Shown here piece after piece: positions 8,385 through 17,219 of a stretch of DNA of 64,000 nt (position 1 is the stretch's first letter; each line of letters starts with the position of its first letter). The stretch comes from Vreelandella populi. GTDB lineage: Bacteria > Pseudomonadota > Gammaproteobacteria > Pseudomonadales > Halomonadaceae. The position numbers and the translations under genes are program-made. The stretch covers positions 1 through 64,000 of the forward strand of contig NZ_RZHE01000008.1 in NCBI RefSeq assembly GCF_003989825.1. The letters are read 5' to 3'. Under the pieces are notes generated by a model, which searched no databases, was not told the DNA's origin, and was given only the letters and a program-made list of their open reading frames with translations.

Positions 8385-8945
8385 ATGAGTGCTTATACCA
8401 AGTTCAAGAACGCCTATTTCTCATTTCTTGAGGGGATTGTGGTGGTCTTGGTTATTGCCCTGGCAGGCGTTGTCACTATCGGGTTCGTTACGCGCTATCT
8501 CGGCTTCCCATTGAGCTGGTATGACGAGCTGGCGGCCGTGCTGCTGGCATGGGTGACGTACTACGGAACGGCCCTGGCGGCCGCAAGAGGGGCACATATT
8601 ACCTGCCCCAGCATATTGAATATGTGCCCGCCGTCGATTCGGGTGCCGATCGCATTGCTGGCAGAGGCCATCACCATCGGCTTTTTCGTATTTCTTGGCC
8701 TGGCCAGCTACCAGGTGATGCTGATTCTTGAAGGCGTCAATATGGTCAGCCTGCCGTCCATCTCCATGCAGCTTACCCAGTCGGCTATTCCCGTGGCTTC
8801 CGTACTGTTCATTATCGCTGAACTGCTGCGCTTACCCGATGTGCTGAAAAGCGCGCGTGGCAAAGGGTTTATCGATCATGAACTGGAAGAAGCCGGTATC
8901 GATGCCGAAGAAGTCGAAGCCGTCAGCACTCAACAGCGAGGGTAA
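8385..8945 (+). CDS. dctQ: TRAP transporter small permease subunit (DctQ family)
   Basis: A 186-residue inner-membrane protein with four hydrophobic segments (approx. residues 14-36, 48-66, 88-108, 130-152). It carries the DctQ-type WYDELAAVLLAWVTYYG motif in the second segment. The C-terminal tail is acidic. The start follows a GGAGG site at 8375-8379. It is the scaffold subunit that pairs with DctM. Confidence 0.9.
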   Translation: MSAYTKFKNAYFSFLEGIVVVLVIALAGVVTIGFVTRYLGFPLSWYDELAAVLLAWVTYYGTALAAARGAHITCPSILNMCPPSIRVPIALLAEAITIGFFVFLGLASYQVMLILEGVNMVSLPSISMQLTQSAIPVASVLFIIAELLRLPDVLKSARGKGFIDHELEEAGIDAEEVEAVSTQQRG

Positions 8946-8954
8946 GTAGCCAGC

Positions 8955-10238
8955 ATGACCATACTGTATATCTTCATCGCATTGATCGTGTTGATTATGA
9001 TCAATGTGCCGGTGGCGGTTGCCCTGGCGTTAGTCGGCACCATTGCCACCTTTATGACCTACGGCAGCATGGCAATGCCGACGGTTGGTATGACCATGTT
9101 CGAAGGGGCTACGAACTTTCCCTTGATCGCCATTCCACTGTTTATTCTGGCCGGCGCGATCATGAATGCCTCCAGTATCTCTCGGCGCTTGATCGATCTG
9201 GCCATGGCCATGGTCGGGTTTATCAAGGGTGGGCTTTCCATGGTGACGATTGGGGCCTCGGTGTTTTTCGCCGAAATCTCAGGGTCATCGGTGGCGGGTG
9301 TCTCGGCGATCGGGAGCATCCTGATTCCGGCCATGCGTAAAAAGGGCTACTCGAAAGAGTTTGCCGCTTCCATCTCTTCCTCCGCGGCTAGTCTGGCGAT
9401 CATTTTGCCACCTTCGATTCCCATGATCCTGTACGCGGTTATGTCCGGCGAGTCCGTGGTCCAGATGTTTGTGGCGGGTATTTTTCCGGGTCTTTTAGGC
9501 GCCATGGGGCTAGCCGCCATGTGCTACTACCTTGCCCGAAAATACAACTTTCCTTCTGAAGGGCGTTTTCAGGCATCTGTATTGTGGAAGGCCCTGAAGG
9601 AAGCGGTCTGGGCGCTGCTGATTCCGGTAATTATTCTGGGCGGTATCTTTGGCGGCTTTGTTACGGCAACTGAAGGCGCTGCATTGGCTGTCTGTGTAGC
9701 GATCTTTATCAGCGCGGTGGTGTATCGCGAGTTTACGATCAGAAATTTCATCGACTCGTGCAAAAGTGCGGGTGTGCAAACGGCGGTAGTAATGTTGCTG
9801 GTTGCGGCCTCTGCGGTGGTGGGCAGCTATCTTACCGAGACCCGCGTGCCCCAGGAAATCGCTATGCAGATCAGTGATCTGACGGATAATAAATACGTCA
9901 TTCTCGCCCTGCTCAACATCATCTTCCTCATTCTGGGTATCTTCCTGCACTCGGCAGCGGCCATCATTCTGGTCGTGCCTATCGTGCTGCCGCTTGTTCT
10001 GGAAGTGGGTATCGATCCGCTGCACTTTGGCTTGATTGTTACGCTGAACCTGGCGATTGGTCAGCAGACGCCGCCTGTGGCCAGCGTACTGATTGCCGCG
10101 TGCTCGATTGCCAAATCGGATATCTGGGCGACGTCCAAAACCAACCTGTGGTTTATCGCGGTGTTGTTCACGATCCTGATGATCAATACCTATATCCCCG
10201 CGTTTGCGCTGGCGCTGGTTAACTTTATCTACGGCTAA
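8955..10238 (+). CDS. dctM: TRAP transporter large permease subunit (DctM family)
   Basis: A 427-residue polytopic membrane protein with about twelve hydrophobic segments. Family motifs include FPLIAIPLFILAGAIMNASS near residue 55, the GSSVAGVSAIGSILIPAM loop near residue 110 and a TPPVASVL motif near the C-terminus. It forms the sodium-driven translocation channel with DctQ. It starts 9 bases after dctQ and is followed 11 bases later by the crotonase gene, so transport and catabolism are co-transcribed. Confidence 0.94.
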   Translation: MTILYIFIALIVLIMINVPVAVALALVGTIATFMTYGSMAMPTVGMTMFEGATNFPLIAIPLFILAGAIMNASSISRRLIDLAMAMVGFIKGGLSMVTIGASVFFAEISGSSVAGVSAIGSILIPAMRKKGYSKEFAASISSSAASLAIILPPSIPMILYAVMSGESVVQMFVAGIFPGLLGAMGLAAMCYYLARKYNFPSEGRFQASVLWKALKEAVWALLIPVIILGGIFGGFVTATEGAALAVCVAIFISAVVYREFTIRNFIDSCKSAGVQTAVVMLLVAASAVVGSYLTETRVPQEIAMQISDLTDNKYVILALLNIIFLILGIFLHSAAAIILVVPIVLPLVLEVGIDPLHFGLIVTLNLAIGQQTPPVASVLIAACSIAKSDIWATSKTNLWFIAVLFTILMINTYIPAFALALVNFIYG

Positions 10239-10249
10239 GGGAGTCATCT

Positions 10250-11056
10250 ATGAAAGATTCACATGATTCACCACTAACCGAAAGCGTGCAGTTTGCAATC
10301 CGCGACGGTGTTGCCTGGATCGGTTTTAATCGCCCACAAAGCCGCAATGCGATGACCTGGGAGATGTATAACGCCCTGGAGCACTACTGCGATGTTCTGG
10401 CGGGTGATGACGAAGTTCATGCCGTGGTGCTTCACGGAGTAGGCGGCGAGGCTTTCGTGGCGGGCACGGATATCACGCAGTTTGCCAACTTCTCAGAGCC
10501 TAACGATGCCATCGGCTATGAGCGACGAATCGATCAGGTGGTTGGCAAGCTTGAGCGCTTCCCCAAGCCGACCCTGGCACTCATTGAAGGTGCCTGTGTG
10601 GGCGGGGGTGCGGCGCTTGCTCTGGTATGCGATTTTCGCTACGCCACTTCGACCATGAAGTTTGGGGTGCCTATCGCTAAAACCCTGGGCAATACGCTTT
10701 CGATCAATAACGTATCGCGCCTGATCGACATGGTCGGTGTGGCCCGCACCAAGGAAGTGCTAATGATGGCGCGGCTGTTCGGTGCCGACGAGGCGCACGC
10801 AGCCGGGCTTGTGAACCACATCTTTGCTGCCGACACCATTTACGCTGACGTCGCCAAGCTCGCAGCAGACTTTGCCAAGCGGGCGCCGCTTACCTTGCAG
10901 GCCAGCAAAGCATTGATCAATCGAGCGCTTGAGCAGCGAAGGCTTGAAGCGGATGCCAGCGATGACTGGGTCACTACCTGCTATATGAGCCGCGACTTTG
11001 CCGCTGCCGTGGATAAGTTCGTCAATAAAACGTCGTTTGAGTGGACGGGCCGCTAA
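10250..11056 (+). CDS. Crotonase-superfamily protein lacking both canonical catalytic glutamates
   Basis: A 268-residue crotonase-fold protein annotated at family level as enoyl-CoA hydratase/isomerase. The CoA-binding/oxyanion-hole elements are present (AFVAGTDITQF and GACVGGGAALALVCDFRYA). The two Glu of classical hydratases are replaced: GGGxE reads GGGAA, and the FGxPE segment reads FGVPIAKTLGN. Simple enoyl-CoA hydration by the usual two-Glu mechanism is therefore unlikely. Lyase, isomerase, decarboxylase or thioesterase chemistry on an acyl-CoA is possible. It is coupled to the CaiB-type transferase (19-base gap), which would make its CoA substrate. Confidence 0.88.
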   Translation: MKDSHDSPLTESVQFAIRDGVAWIGFNRPQSRNAMTWEMYNALEHYCDVLAGDDEVHAVVLHGVGGEAFVAGTDITQFANFSEPNDAIGYERRIDQVVGKLERFPKPTLALIEGACVGGGAALALVCDFRYATSTMKFGVPIAKTLGNTLSINNVSRLIDMVGVARTKEVLMMARLFGADEAHAAGLVNHIFAADTIYADVAKLAADFAKRAPLTLQASKALINRALEQRRLEADASDDWVTTCYMSRDFAAAVDKFVNKTSFEWTGR

Positions 11057-11075
11057 ACAAGAAGGAGGAGGGCGC

Positions 11076-12263
11076 ATGCTTCCCTTACAGAATATAAAAG
11101 TACTGGACGTCTCCCAAATCATGGCGGGGCCTTACTGCACCATGGTGCTGGCCGATATGGGCGCTGAAGTCATCAAGGTCGAAAAGCTCAATGGCGGCGA
11201 TGATAGCCGTCAGATGGGGCCTTACGTTAATGGTGAGTCCACCTGCTTTTCCCAGATCAACCGCAACAAAAAAAGCATTTCACTCAACCTCAAAGACGAA
11301 CGGGCAAGGCAGATATTCTATCACCTGGCGAGTGATGCCGATGTCATCGTCGAGAACTACCGGCCAGGCGTTACTAAATCGCTGGCGATCGATTACGACA
11401 CCATCAAAGCCATCAACCCAGGGATCGTTTACTGCTCGATTTCAGGCTATGGCCAGACCGGCCCTTACAGCCATAAAGGCGGTTTTGATCTGGTGGCTCA
11501 AGGCATGACCGGGCTGATGTCGATGACCGGGGAAGAGGGCCGGCGCCCGCTGAAAACCGGGATTGCGGTTTACGATATCGGGGCGGGCATCACCGCGGTC
11601 TACTCAATACTCGCGGCGCATATTCATAAGATGACCACCGGTGAAGGCCAGCATATCGATATTGCGATTACCGAGTGTGGCTTGCCCTGGTTTACCTGGG
11701 AAGCGGCGGCATACTTTGCCGAAGGCACGGTGCCGGGCCCCACGGGATGGCGCCATCGGGTATCGGCACCCTATCAGGCGGTAAAAGCACGCGACGGCTA
11801 TTTGATGCTGGGCTGTGCCAACCAGCGCACCTGGGAGCGGTTTTGCCGTGACGTATTAAAGCGTGACGCCTTGATGGAAGACCCGCGCTTTATCACCAAC
11901 CACGACCGTGGCCAGCACGTTGATGAGCTGGAAGCGCTGCTCGAAGAGCTGATGGCCGAGGCAAGCGTGGAGGAGTGGTTAACGCTTTGCGATAGCGCGG
12001 GCGTGCCTGCCGGACCTATCAATAATTTCGCCGACGCCATGGCCGATGAGCACTATCTGGCACGCGGCATGGTGGAAGAGATGGAGCACCCGGTAATAGG
12101 AAAAATGAAAACCATCGGCTTTCCCAGCAAATTCTCTCTAACACCTTCGACAATACGTAGTGCGGCGCCGCTGTTTGCCCAGCATACCGATGAAGTGCTT
12201 GAAGGGTTGGGCTTTGCTAATGAAGAACTAAGCCACCTGCGGGCTGAAGGCTGCATCAAATAG
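11076..12263 (+). CDS. CaiB/BaiF-family (class III) CoA-transferase
   Basis: A 395-residue class III CoA-transferase. The start at MLPLQNIKVLDVSQIMAGPY follows a near-perfect AAGGAGGAGG site. The family nucleophile Asp is D138 in GGFDLVAQGMTGLM, matching the Asp that forms the acyl anhydride in formyl-CoA transferase. ENYRPG near residue 94 and AAHIHKMTTGEGQHID further on are also typical. It should move CoA between two carboxylic acids, presumably activating the acid imported by the upstream TRAP system. The exact acids cannot be read from the sequence. Confidence 0.92.
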   Translation: MLPLQNIKVLDVSQIMAGPYCTMVLADMGAEVIKVEKLNGGDDSRQMGPYVNGESTCFSQINRNKKSISLNLKDERARQIFYHLASDADVIVENYRPGVTKSLAIDYDTIKAINPGIVYCSISGYGQTGPYSHKGGFDLVAQGMTGLMSMTGEEGRRPLKTGIAVYDIGAGITAVYSILAAHIHKMTTGEGQHIDIAITECGLPWFTWEAAAYFAEGTVPGPTGWRHRVSAPYQAVKARDGYLMLGCANQRTWERFCRDVLKRDALMEDPRFITNHDRGQHVDELEALLEELMAEASVEEWLTLCDSAGVPAGPINNFADAMADEHYLARGMVEEMEHPVIGKMKTIGFPSKFSLTPSTIRSAAPLFAQHTDEVLEGLGFANEELSHLRAEGCIK

Positions 12264-12282
12264 ATTTTTTAAAGCCATTAAT

Positions 12283-12290
12283 TGAATTCA
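12283..12290. promoter_or_regulatory. TGAATTCA palindrome, candidate operator C
   Basis: A third copy of TGAATTCA, in the 77-base gap between the CoA-transferase and aminotransferase genes. It suggests an internal promoter controlled by the same regulator for the aminotransferase/dehydrogenase part of the cluster. Confidence 0.5.
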
Positions 12291-12340
12291 TTATCCATTT
12301 TTCAGGTTTTAATCGGCAACAATAACAAGAGGTAAACACC

Positions 12341-13558
12341 ATGCTGAAACTCGACTTTCACCCATCCGGCCGTCATTTCCTGCAGATCCCTGGCCCCTCA
12401 CCGGTGCCAGATCGCATATTGCGCGCGATGAGTCTACCCACCATTGACCACCGTGGGCCTGAATTTGGTGCCTTGGGATTAGAGCTATTGGCCAAGGTTA
12501 AAAAGGTCTTCAAAACAGAGCACCCGGTGATTATTTATCCGGCCTCGGGTACAGGCGCCTGGGAAGCGGCACTCGCTAACACCATGTCGCCGGGCGATCA
12601 GGTGCTGATGTTCGAGACCGGCCACTTTGCCACGCTTTGGCAGAAAATGGCGCTTCGCCTGAGCCTTGTGCCTGAGTTTATCGGCCTGCCGGGCTATGAG
12701 GGCTGGCGCCAAGGCGTTCAGGCCGACATGATTCAGGAACGCCTCAACAATGACCCCGAACACGCCATTAAAGCGGTGTGTGTGGTGCATAACGAAACCT
12801 CAACCGGGGTGACCAGTGATATTGCGGCGGTGCGTCGCGCCATCGATGCCACCGGGCACCCGGCGCTGTTAATCGTGGACACTATTTCCGGGCTTGCCAG
12901 CGCCGACTACCGCCATGATGAGTGGGGTGTGGATGTCACCGTATCCGGCTCCCAAAAGGGCCTGATGCTGCCGCCGGGGATTAGCTTTAACGCGCTTTCT
13001 CCCAAAGCGATCGAGGTTAGCCAGCACGCCAAACTCCCTAGAAGCTTCTGGGCGTGGGATGAGATTCTGGAAGCCAACCAGCGCGGCTACTGGCCTTATA
13101 CGCCCAGCACCAACCTGCTGTATGGGCTTAATGAAGCCCTCGACATGCTGCTCGATGAGGGCATTGACCATGTGCTGGCGCGTCATCAGCGCTGGGCTGC
13201 TGGCGTTCGCACGGCGGTCGAGGCCTGGGGGCTGGAAGTTCAGTGTCAGGACCCGGCGCTTTATTCCCCTGTACTCACGGGTGTCGTGATGCCTGAGGGA
13301 GTCGATGCCGATGAGATTCGCAAGATTATCTACGAGCGCTTTGATTTGTCGCTAGGCATGGGGCTGGGCAAGGCCAAGGGCAAGATGTTCCGCATCGGCC
13401 ACCTGGGCGATTGTAACGACCTTACCCTGATCGCCACGCTGGGCGGCTGTGAGGCCGGGATGAAGCTTGCAGGCGTCAACTTGCAGGGCAGTGGCGTCAC
13501 CGCCGCCTTGGACTACTTTGCCAACAACCCGCTTAGCACAGGCACTTCAGAGCGTTAA
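12341..13558 (+). CDS. Serine-glyoxylate-type aminotransferase (class V)
   Basis: A 405-residue PLP enzyme of the alanine/serine-glyoxylate aminotransferase group. The N-terminal motif QIPGPSPVPDRILRAM and the TIDHRGPEF segment are typical. Lys206 in SGSQKGLMLPPG is the Schiff-base lysine and Asp180 in LLIVDTISG the PLP-pyridine Asp. The most likely activity is serine + glyoxylate to hydroxypyruvate + glycine. Alternative amino donors (alanine, aspartate as in BhcA, or ureidoglycine as in PucG) cannot be excluded. It ends 16 bases before the FAD/Fe-S dehydrogenase gene. Glyoxylate can come from GlcDEF or AllA encoded nearby. Confidence 0.88.
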   Translation: MLKLDFHPSGRHFLQIPGPSPVPDRILRAMSLPTIDHRGPEFGALGLELLAKVKKVFKTEHPVIIYPASGTGAWEAALANTMSPGDQVLMFETGHFATLWQKMALRLSLVPEFIGLPGYEGWRQGVQADMIQERLNNDPEHAIKAVCVVHNETSTGVTSDIAAVRRAIDATGHPALLIVDTISGLASADYRHDEWGVDVTVSGSQKGLMLPPGISFNALSPKAIEVSQHAKLPRSFWAWDEILEANQRGYWPYTPSTNLLYGLNEALDMLLDEGIDHVLARHQRWAAGVRTAVEAWGLEVQCQDPALYSPVLTGVVMPEGVDADEIRKIIYERFDLSLGMGLGKAKGKMFRIGHLGDCNDLTLIATLGGCEAGMKLAGVNLQGSGVTAALDYFANNPLSTGTSER

Positions 13559-13574
13559 TGATGGGGAGAGTCAC

Positions 13575-16500
13575 ATGACATCACTGACGAAACAGCCCCA
13601 ATTTCGTGACGCCAGAATCAAACCCATCGGGGAGCTGGCGGCGCGCTTAAGCCGGGAAATGGTAGGCGACGTGCTGTTTGATCAGGCAACGCGGGGGCGC
13701 TACGCCACCGATGCCTCGATCTATCAGGTTACCCCGGTGGGCGTGGTGATTCCCCGCCACCAGGAGGATCTCAGGATCGCTCTGGATATCGCCCGTGATG
13801 CCCGTGTGCCGGTGCTGGCGCGCGGTGCGGGCACTAGCCAGTGCGGCCAGACGGTCGGTGAGGCGCTGGTCATCGACACCACGCGCTGGCTCAACCAGAT
13901 CGTCGAATTCGACGCTGACGCGCAGACGGTGGTGGTAGAGCCAGGCATGGTGCTTGATCACCTCAATGCCTGGCTCAAGCCTTACGGGCTCTGGTACCCG
14001 GTGGATGTTTCGACCAGCGCCCAGTGCACCATCGGCGGTATGGCTGGCAATAACTCCTGCGGGTCGCGCTCGATCTATTACGGCAATATGGTGCATAACG
14101 TAATGGGCATCGACGCGATACTCGCTGATGGCTTTGAAGCACGGTTTAGCTTTGTAGATAGCCTTGCCGAAGGCTCGCGGGAGCAGCAGCTCGCCCGGCA
14201 GGTCAAGGCGATTGCCGAGCGCGTCAGCCCTGAGATTCGTGAGCATTTTCCTAAAGTGCTGCGCCGTGTCGGGGGGTATAACCTGGATCTATTCGACTGC
14301 CAGAACCCCATACCTTATGACCCCGAGGGCCGGGTGAATCTAGCCCACCTGCTGATTGGCTCGGAAGGCACGCTTGGGGTAAGTAGCCGCATCAAGCTGC
14401 GGCTTTCCCCGTTACCCAGCCAAAAGGTGCTGGGCGTGGTGAATTTCCCAACCTTCTATCAGGCGATGGATTTAACCCAGCATATCGTCAGGCTCGGCCC
14501 CATGGCGGTCGAGCTGGTCGATAGAACCATGATCGAGCTTGCCCTTGAAAACCCGGCGTTTCGACCAGTGATCGAAAAAGCCCTGATCGGTAAACCTGAA
14601 GCCATTTTGCTGGTGGAGTTTGCAGGTCACGATCACGCTGAGCAACTGGCGGCGCTGAGCGCGCTTAACGAGCTGATGGGCGATTTGGGCCTGCCGGGCA
14701 GCGTGGTGAATATGCCCGAAGCGAAAGAGCAGAAAGCGCTTTGGGATGTGCGCAAGGCGGGGCTCAATATCATGATGAGCATGAAGGGCGACGGCAAGCC
14801 GGTCTCGTTTATTGAAGACTGCGCCGTGCCCCTTGAGCATCTGGCCGAGTACACCAACAAGCTTACCGAGGTGTTCAACCGCTACGGCACCGAAGGGACC
14901 TGGTATGCCCACGCCGGCGTCGGCACGCTGCACGTGCGGCCCATTCTGGACATGCGCCGCGATGGCGCTGAAAAAATGCGCGAGATAGCCGAGCTGGCTT
15001 CCTCGCTGGTGCGTGAATACAAAGGCGCTTACTCCGGTGAACACGGCGACGGCATCTGCCGTGGCGAGTGGGTCGCCTGGCAGTTTGGCGATACCCTTAA
15101 CAACGCCTTTCGCGAGATCAAGCAGCTGTTTGACCCGAATAACCTGCTCAACCCCGGCAAAATCGTCGATACCCCTAAAATGGATGACGAGCGCTATTTC
15201 CGGTTCCCCAAAACGTATCAGACGATTCCGCTGACCCCGGTGTTTGACTGGTCAGCCTGGAACGTAAAGCGCGACCCGTTAACCGGCGAGCAGACGTCAC
15301 CCGGCACCGCAGGCGATCCCACCCACGGGCTCGCCATGGCAGTCGAAATGTGCAACAACAACGGCCACTGCCGCAAGTTTGATGCGGGTACCATGTGCCC
15401 AAGTTTCCGAGCGACCAAAGATGAGCAGCATTTAACCCGGGGGCGGGCCAATACGCTGCGCCTGGTGCTTTCGGGCCAGCTCGGCGATGAGGGGCTTGCT
15501 AGCGACGCTGTTAAAGAAGCGCTCGACTTGTGCGTTTCCTGTAAAGGCTGTAAACGCGAATGCCCGACCGGCGTGGATATGGCCAAGTTCAAGATTGAAG
15601 CGCGGACCGCGCGCGCCAAAGCGAAAGGCCTGTCACTGCGTGATCGCATGGTAGGTGAGATGCCACGCTATGCGCCGTGGGCGAGCCGCTTTTCAGGGTT
15701 GATGGACTATGTGGAGCGCACACCACTTCTGGCTAACCGAATCAAAAAGACGCTCAATTTTGCTCCGGAGCGGGCGCTGCCTGCCTTCAAAGGCAACTTC
15801 CTGGCAGGCAATCAGAACACAAGCAGTAGCGAAGTCGCTGAGCGTGAGGTGCTGCTGTTTGTCGATACCTTCAATAATTATATGGAGGGCGACAACGCCA
15901 AAGCCGCTAAGCGCGTGCTGGAAGCCGCCGGGTATCGGGTTCACCTCAACGTCACCAAGGGCCAGCGGCCGCTGTGTTGCGGGCGTACCTACCTATCATC
16001 CGGCCAGTTCGAGAAAGCCAAGGCGGAAGCCCGGCGTACGCTTGATCACTTGATGCCGTTTGTCGATCGCGGCGTGGCGGTCGTGGGGCTTGAGCCATCG
16101 TGTCTTTTAAGCATGCGCGATGAGTTTCTGCAGTATGGGTTTGGTGAGCAAGCCCGAGCGCTCGCCGAATCGGCGTATTTATTTGAAGAGTTCCTGGTGA
16201 CTGCCCATGAGGCCGGTGAGCTGCCGCTGGCACTCAAGCATTCAGGCTATAAGCAGGCCCTGCTGCATGGCCATTGTCATCAAAAGGCCTTTGATGCGCT
16301 GCGCCCGGTCGAGCAGGTACTACGCTGGGTGCCGGGGCTTGAGGTCAAAACTATCGAGTCTTCCTGCTGCGGTATGGCGGGGAGTTTTGGCTATGAAGCC
16401 GAGCATTACCAAGCCTCGCTTAAAATGGCTGAGCTTTCGCTACTGCCGGCCATTCGTGAAGCTGAAGACGGCACTGTTCTGGTCGCCGACGGTACCAGCT

Positions 16501-16577
16501 GCCGCCACCAGATTAAGGATGGCAGCGGCCGAGAGGCCATTCATGTTGCCCGACTGCTGGAACAGGCGTTAGCCTAA
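13575..16577 (+). CDS. FAD/Fe-S D-2-hydroxyacid dehydrogenase (YdiJ/GlcD-GlcF fusion type)
   Basis: A 1000-residue respiratory dehydrogenase that fuses a GlcD-like FAD half (PVLARGAGTSQCGQTVGEAL near residue 77; GEHGDGICRGEW near 490) to a GlcF-like half. Fe-S cysteines lie in CNNNGHC (from Cys593) and CVSCKGCKRECP (from Cys653). CCG motifs follow (near residue 801, and SSCCGMAGSFGYE near the end). The architecture is that of E. coli YdiJ, a D-2-hydroxyglutarate dehydrogenase, and of some D-lactate dehydrogenases. I set the start at the ATG after GGGGAGAG; an upstream frame overlaps the aminotransferase gene. The in vivo substrate should be a D-2-hydroxyacid made or imported by this cluster. 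Confidence 0.9.
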   Translation: MTSLTKQPQFRDARIKPIGELAARLSREMVGDVLFDQATRGRYATDASIYQVTPVGVVIPRHQEDLRIALDIARDARVPVLARGAGTSQCGQTVGEALVIDTTRWLNQIVEFDADAQTVVVEPGMVLDHLNAWLKPYGLWYPVDVSTSAQCTIGGMAGNNSCGSRSIYYGNMVHNVMGIDAILADGFEARFSFVDSLAEGSREQQLARQVKAIAERVSPEIREHFPKVLRRVGGYNLDLFDCQNPIPYDPEGRVNLAHLLIGSEGTLGVSSRIKLRLSPLPSQKVLGVVNFPTFYQAMDLTQHIVRLGPMAVELVDRTMIELALENPAFRPVIEKALIGKPEAILLVEFAGHDHAEQLAALSALNELMGDLGLPGSVVNMPEAKEQKALWDVRKAGLNIMMSMKGDGKPVSFIEDCAVPLEHLAEYTNKLTEVFNRYGTEGTWYAHAGVGTLHVRPILDMRRDGAEKMREIAELASSLVREYKGAYSGEHGDGICRGEWVAWQFGDTLNNAFREIKQLFDPNNLLNPGKIVDTPKMDDERYFRFPKTYQTIPLTPVFDWSAWNVKRDPLTGEQTSPGTAGDPTHGLAMAVEMCNNNGHCRKFDAGTMCPSFRATKDEQHLTRGRANTLRLVLSGQLGDEGLASDAVKEALDLCVSCKGCKRECPTGVDMAKFKIEARTARAKAKGLSLRDRMVGEMPRYAPWASRFSGLMDYVERTPLLANRIKKTLNFAPERALPAFKGNFLAGNQNTSSSEVAEREVLLFVDTFNNYMEGDNAKAAKRVLEAAGYRVHLNVTKGQRPLCCGRTYLSSGQFEKAKAEARRTLDHLMPFVDRGVAVVGLEPSCLLSMRDEFLQYGFGEQARALAESAYLFEEFLVTAHEAGELPLALKHSGYKQALLHGHCHQKAFDALRPVEQVLRWVPGLEVKTIESSCCGMAGSFGYEAEHYQASLKMAELSLLPAIREAEDGTVLVADGTSCRHQIKDGSGREAIHVARLLEQALA

Positions 16578-16615
16578 CCGAGAAGGCTATCAACAATAAC
16601 GAACAGGAGAGTCAT

Positions 16616-17140
16616 GTGGCCATTTATCAATACGGAGAGCATCGGCCTGCGATACACGAAGACGTGTATGTCGCCGATACGGCGGATGTGATCGGACAAG
16701 TGACCTTAAAAGCGCGTTCAAGCGTCTGGTATCAGGCCGTTTTACGCGGCGATAGCGATCACCTGGAAATAGGTGAAGAAAGCAATATTCAGGATGGCGC
16801 GGTCCTGCATGCCGACCCCGGCTATCCGCTTAAAGTAGGCAATGGTGTCACGGTAGGCCACCAAGCCATGCTGCATGGCTGTACCGTGGGCGATGGTTGC
16901 CTGATCGGCATCCAGGCGGTGGTGCTCAATGGCGCGGTGATTGGTGAAAATAGCCTGGTAGGTGCAGGCGCGTTTATCAAAGAAGGGGCCGTATTCCCAC
17001 CCAACTCCCTGATTGTTGGCTCGCCCGCTCGGGTAGTGCGAGAACTCTCAGCGGATGCCGTAGAAGGCTTAAAGCTGAACGCACAAAGCTACGTTATCCG
17101 CGGTCAGCAGCACTCCAAGGAGTTAAAGCGAATAGATTAG
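16616..17140 (+). CDS. Gamma-carbonic-anhydrase-fold protein (YrdA/CaiE/PaaY family)
   Basis: A 174-residue left-handed beta-helix protein with hexapeptide repeats. The three metal-ligand histidines are in AVLHADPG and TVGHQAMLHG, the H-x(n)-H-x4-H pattern of the family. The start is GTG (reads as AIYQYGEHRP after Met), 6 bases after AGGAGA. PaaY hydrolyses dead-end CoA thioesters and CaiE sits with CaiB in the carnitine operon. Next to a CaiB-type transferase, a CoA-thioesterase or salvage role is therefore as plausible as carbonic anhydrase. It is the last gene before a strong terminator. Confidence 0.88.
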   Translation: MAIYQYGEHRPAIHEDVYVADTADVIGQVTLKARSSVWYQAVLRGDSDHLEIGEESNIQDGAVLHADPGYPLKVGNGVTVGHQAMLHGCTVGDGCLIGIQAVVLNGAVIGENSLVGAGAFIKEGAVFPPNSLIVGSPARVVRELSADAVEGLKLNAQSYVIRGQQHSKELKRID

Positions 17141-17165
17141 CCGTGTGCCATGAACAGGCGCCCAA

Positions 17166-17197
17166 TAAAAACCCCAGACAGTGTCTGGGGTTTTTTT
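17166..17197. terminator. Bidirectional terminator between the catabolic cluster and the permease gene
   Basis: The stem CCCCAGACA/TGTCTGGGG with a short loop is flanked by AAAA on the left and seven T on the right, between two converging genes. Confidence 0.9.
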
Positions 17198-17219
17198 ATG
17201 CCCATAACTAGAGCTAGGG

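Noticed and set aside
10250-12263. Naming the crotonase and CoA-transferase acuK and acuN
   Set aside because: The pairing is similar, but the crotonase lacks the catalytic Glu residues and the surrounding aminotransferase and dehydrogenase genes do not fit acrylate/3-hydroxypropionate metabolism.
12341-13558. Assignment of the aminotransferase as BhcA of the beta-hydroxyaspartate cycle
   Set aside because: The dehydratase, aldolase and iminosuccinate reductase genes of that cycle are absent from the neighbourhood; serine-glyoxylate type is the safer call.
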